A program made the translations under genes and the position numbers. From assembly GCA_947453125.1 (NCBI GenBank), contig CANGGC010000097.1:1-7589 (forward strand): 7,589 nt of DNA, read 5' to 3'. This stretch comes from Planctomycetaceae bacterium (lineage in GTDB: Bacteria > Planctomycetota > Planctomycetia > Pirellulales > UBA1268). Numbering within the stretch: position 1 is the first letter of the stretch; every line of letters starts with the position of its first letter. The notes beneath the pieces were generated by a model. That model worked only from the letters and a program-made list of their open reading frames with translations. It did no database searches and was not told where the DNA came from. Positions 6,679 to 7,589 of the stretch are shown piece after piece.

Positions 6679-7401
6679 TCACCGCGGCGGGGTAGTCGAG
6701 GGAGGAGGGAAGATGGCGGGCGTTTGGCCGAGATGGACCGCCTCGGGCGACGGGACGACGGTGGGCTCGCCGGGCGTCCGTCGGGCCAAGAGGGTCGCGG
6801 CGATACTCCAGGAGGCGAGGAGAACGAGCACCGCCCCGATCCCGGCAAACACCCCCCCCCAGGGGCTTGCGCGGACGCGGAGCCGGCGCGACGCCTGACG
6901 GACGCGGCGACTGAACTCGCTCCAGGCCTCATGGGCCGAGCGTCGGCCGACCCCGATCAGGCTCACGGTGCGGAGGCTGCCGTCGCCATCGAGGTGGACC
7001 TGCAACCCCCGGGTCGGAAGCGCCACCGTTTCGCCAGCCCAACGCGCCTGCGGATCGAGGTCGGCAGCCACTTCCGCCACCAGGGGCCTGAGTTGTTCGA
7101 GGCTGATGTTGTAAACGATCAATCTGGGACGCGAGACGAGCACGCACAGCGCGACGACCAGACAAAAGCCGAGGATCAACATCGGCCAGCTCCACGACGA
7201 GCCGCCGGTAGCCGGACGAACCAGCGCGATCGGGCCGACGGTCACCAGGCCGACGAGGCTCGCACCGAGGAGAATGCCGTCCCAGACCCCCGCGATGGCG
7301 AGCGGTCGGCGGCGGAGGTGGACCCATCCCAGGGCGAGGAGATAGACCCCGAGTGGGAGGAACGCGGCCCCGAGAGGGAGGGAGTCGAACAGGCTGTTCA
7401 T
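6679..7401 (-). CDS. four-span membrane protein of unknown function, upstream of pckA
   Basis: A 240-aa protein that I cannot assign to a named family. Three hydrophobic spans (about 8-28, 36-61 and 72-90) are followed by a soluble segment of roughly 90 residues (91-180), a fourth span (about 181-206) and a short proline-rich tail ending PPPSTTPPR. The soluble segment starts RPRLIVYNISLEQLRPLVAEV, contains LDPQARWAGETVALP and LQVHLDGDGSLRTVSLIG, and ends in a basic stretch with many Arg (164-177). This looks like a small alpha/beta domain held at the membrane, not a transporter. By the positive-inside rule the Arg-rich stretch suggests a cytoplasmic location. The ATG follows AAGGG (7409-7413) by seven bases. 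The gene sits 24 bases after the 44-aa gene and three before pckA, so the three are probably cotranscribed. A run of nine Gs in its coding strand lies just before the fourth span. Confidence 0.8.
   Translation of the reverse strand: MNSLFDSLPLGAAFLPLGVYLLALGWVHLRRRPLAIAGVWDGILLGASLVGLVTVGPIALVRPATGGSSWSWPMLILGFCLVVALCVLVSRPRLIVYNISLEQLRPLVAEVAADLDPQARWAGETVALPTRGLQVHLDGDGSLRTVSLIGVGRRSAHEAWSEFSRRVRQASRRLRVRASPWGGVFAGIGAVLVLLASWSIAATLLARRTPGEPTVVPSPEAVHLGQTPAIFPPPSTTPPR
6852..6860. repeat. C9/G9 homopolymer inside the 240-aa membrane protein gene
   Basis: Nine consecutive Cs on the plus strand (Gs in the coding strand) cover the codons for Trp181-Gly-Gly-Val184, at the start of the fourth membrane span. 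Runs of this length can slip in replication. Loss or gain of a base would remove the last span and alter the distance coupling to pckA. The window also has G7 and G8 runs in pckA (near 5872 and 6000), so the tract may only reflect base composition. Confidence 0.4.
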
Positions 7402-7425
7402 CGTGTTGCCCTTCTCGCTCGGGCC

Positions 7426-7560
7426 TCAGGCTCCGCGGACGGCCATCCATCCGAGGAACAGCAACCAGGCCGACTCGACCATTGCCGCCAGCGCCAGGCC
7501 GAGAGGGAACCCGGACGGCTTCACCGCTGACAGAACCGGATCGAGCGGATCGGCTGCCAT
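7426..7560 (-). CDS. 44-aa single-span membrane protein, unknown function
   Basis: A short gene: ATG at 7560, TGA at 7426-7428, 44 residues starting MAADPLDPVLSAVKPSGFPL. A hydrophilic N-terminal part (1-17) is followed by one membrane span (about 18-40) containing Glu29 and three tryptophan/phenylalanine-rich turns (AWLLFLGWMA), then a tiny VRGA tail. It is supported by an excellent ribosome site, GGGAG seven bases before ATG, and by fitting exactly before the 240-aa membrane protein gene with a 24-base gap. I do not recognise a family. Its position suggests a partner or subunit of that membrane protein. It could also be a chance short frame, but the ribosome site, the clean span and the operon fit argue against it. 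Confidence 0.65.
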   Translation of the reverse strand: MAADPLDPVLSAVKPSGFPLGLALAAMVESAWLLFLGWMAVRGA

Positions 7561-7567
7561 ATCACGG

Positions 7568-7572
7568 CTCCC
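7568..7572 (-). promoter_or_regulatory. ribosome binding site for the 44-aa gene
   Basis: GGGAG on the minus strand, seven bases before the ATG at 7560. It is the main evidence that the 44-aa frame is translated. Only 17 bases remain to the window edge, so the promoter of this operon lies outside. Confidence 0.6.
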
Positions 7573-7589
7573 AAAGTGGCATCAAAAAA

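Noticed and set aside
5578..7530. A 650-codon open frame on the plus strand, antisense to pckA and the 240-aa gene.
   Set aside because: Its product is an unpatterned Arg/Asp/Gly/Pro-rich chain, while the opposite strand carries full PEP carboxykinase motifs. Long antisense frames are expected in GC-rich coding DNA.

Overview
The window is GC-rich bacterial DNA with tightly packed genes on two convergent strands. It most likely comes from a planctomycete (Planctomycetota). That is an inference from the overall gene style: GT39/GT2 cassettes, a small orphan membrane protein, and an unrecognised membrane protein next to PEP carboxykinase. No ribosomal or marker gene is present to prove it.

Plus strand, 1-4296: a three-gene glycosyltransferase cassette. 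The first gene is cut by the left edge and encodes most of a GT39 (ArnT/PMT-like) polytopic membrane glycosyltransferase. It is followed by a complete paralog of 608 aa and then by a GT2 polyprenyl-phosphate glycosyltransferase of the GtrB/ArnC/DPM1 type. Both junctions are ATGA stop/start overlaps, so the three are almost certainly one translationally coupled unit. The natural reading is that the GT2 loads a sugar onto a polyprenyl-phosphate carrier on the cytoplasmic face, and the GT39 enzymes transfer that sugar to an acceptor on the outer face of the membrane. The acceptor cannot be read from the sequence.

Centre, 4297-4396: a 100-base convergent gap holding one strong hairpin, placed to stop transcription from both sides.

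Minus strand, 7560 down to 4397: a probable operon of a 44-aa single-span membrane protein, a 240-aa four-span membrane protein of unknown function, and ATP-dependent PEP carboxykinase (pckA), with gaps of 24 and 3 bases. Downstream, on the same strand, is a secreted cysteine-type glutathione peroxidase. It appears to have its own promoter (perfect TTGACA) in the 137-base gap after pckA, and its untranslated leader holds an 18-base perfect palindrome.

No RNA gene, CRISPR array, insertion sequence or defence system was seen. The most interesting points are the pair of unknown membrane proteins fused by operon structure to pckA, the palindrome in the peroxidase leader, and the tandem GT39 duplication.
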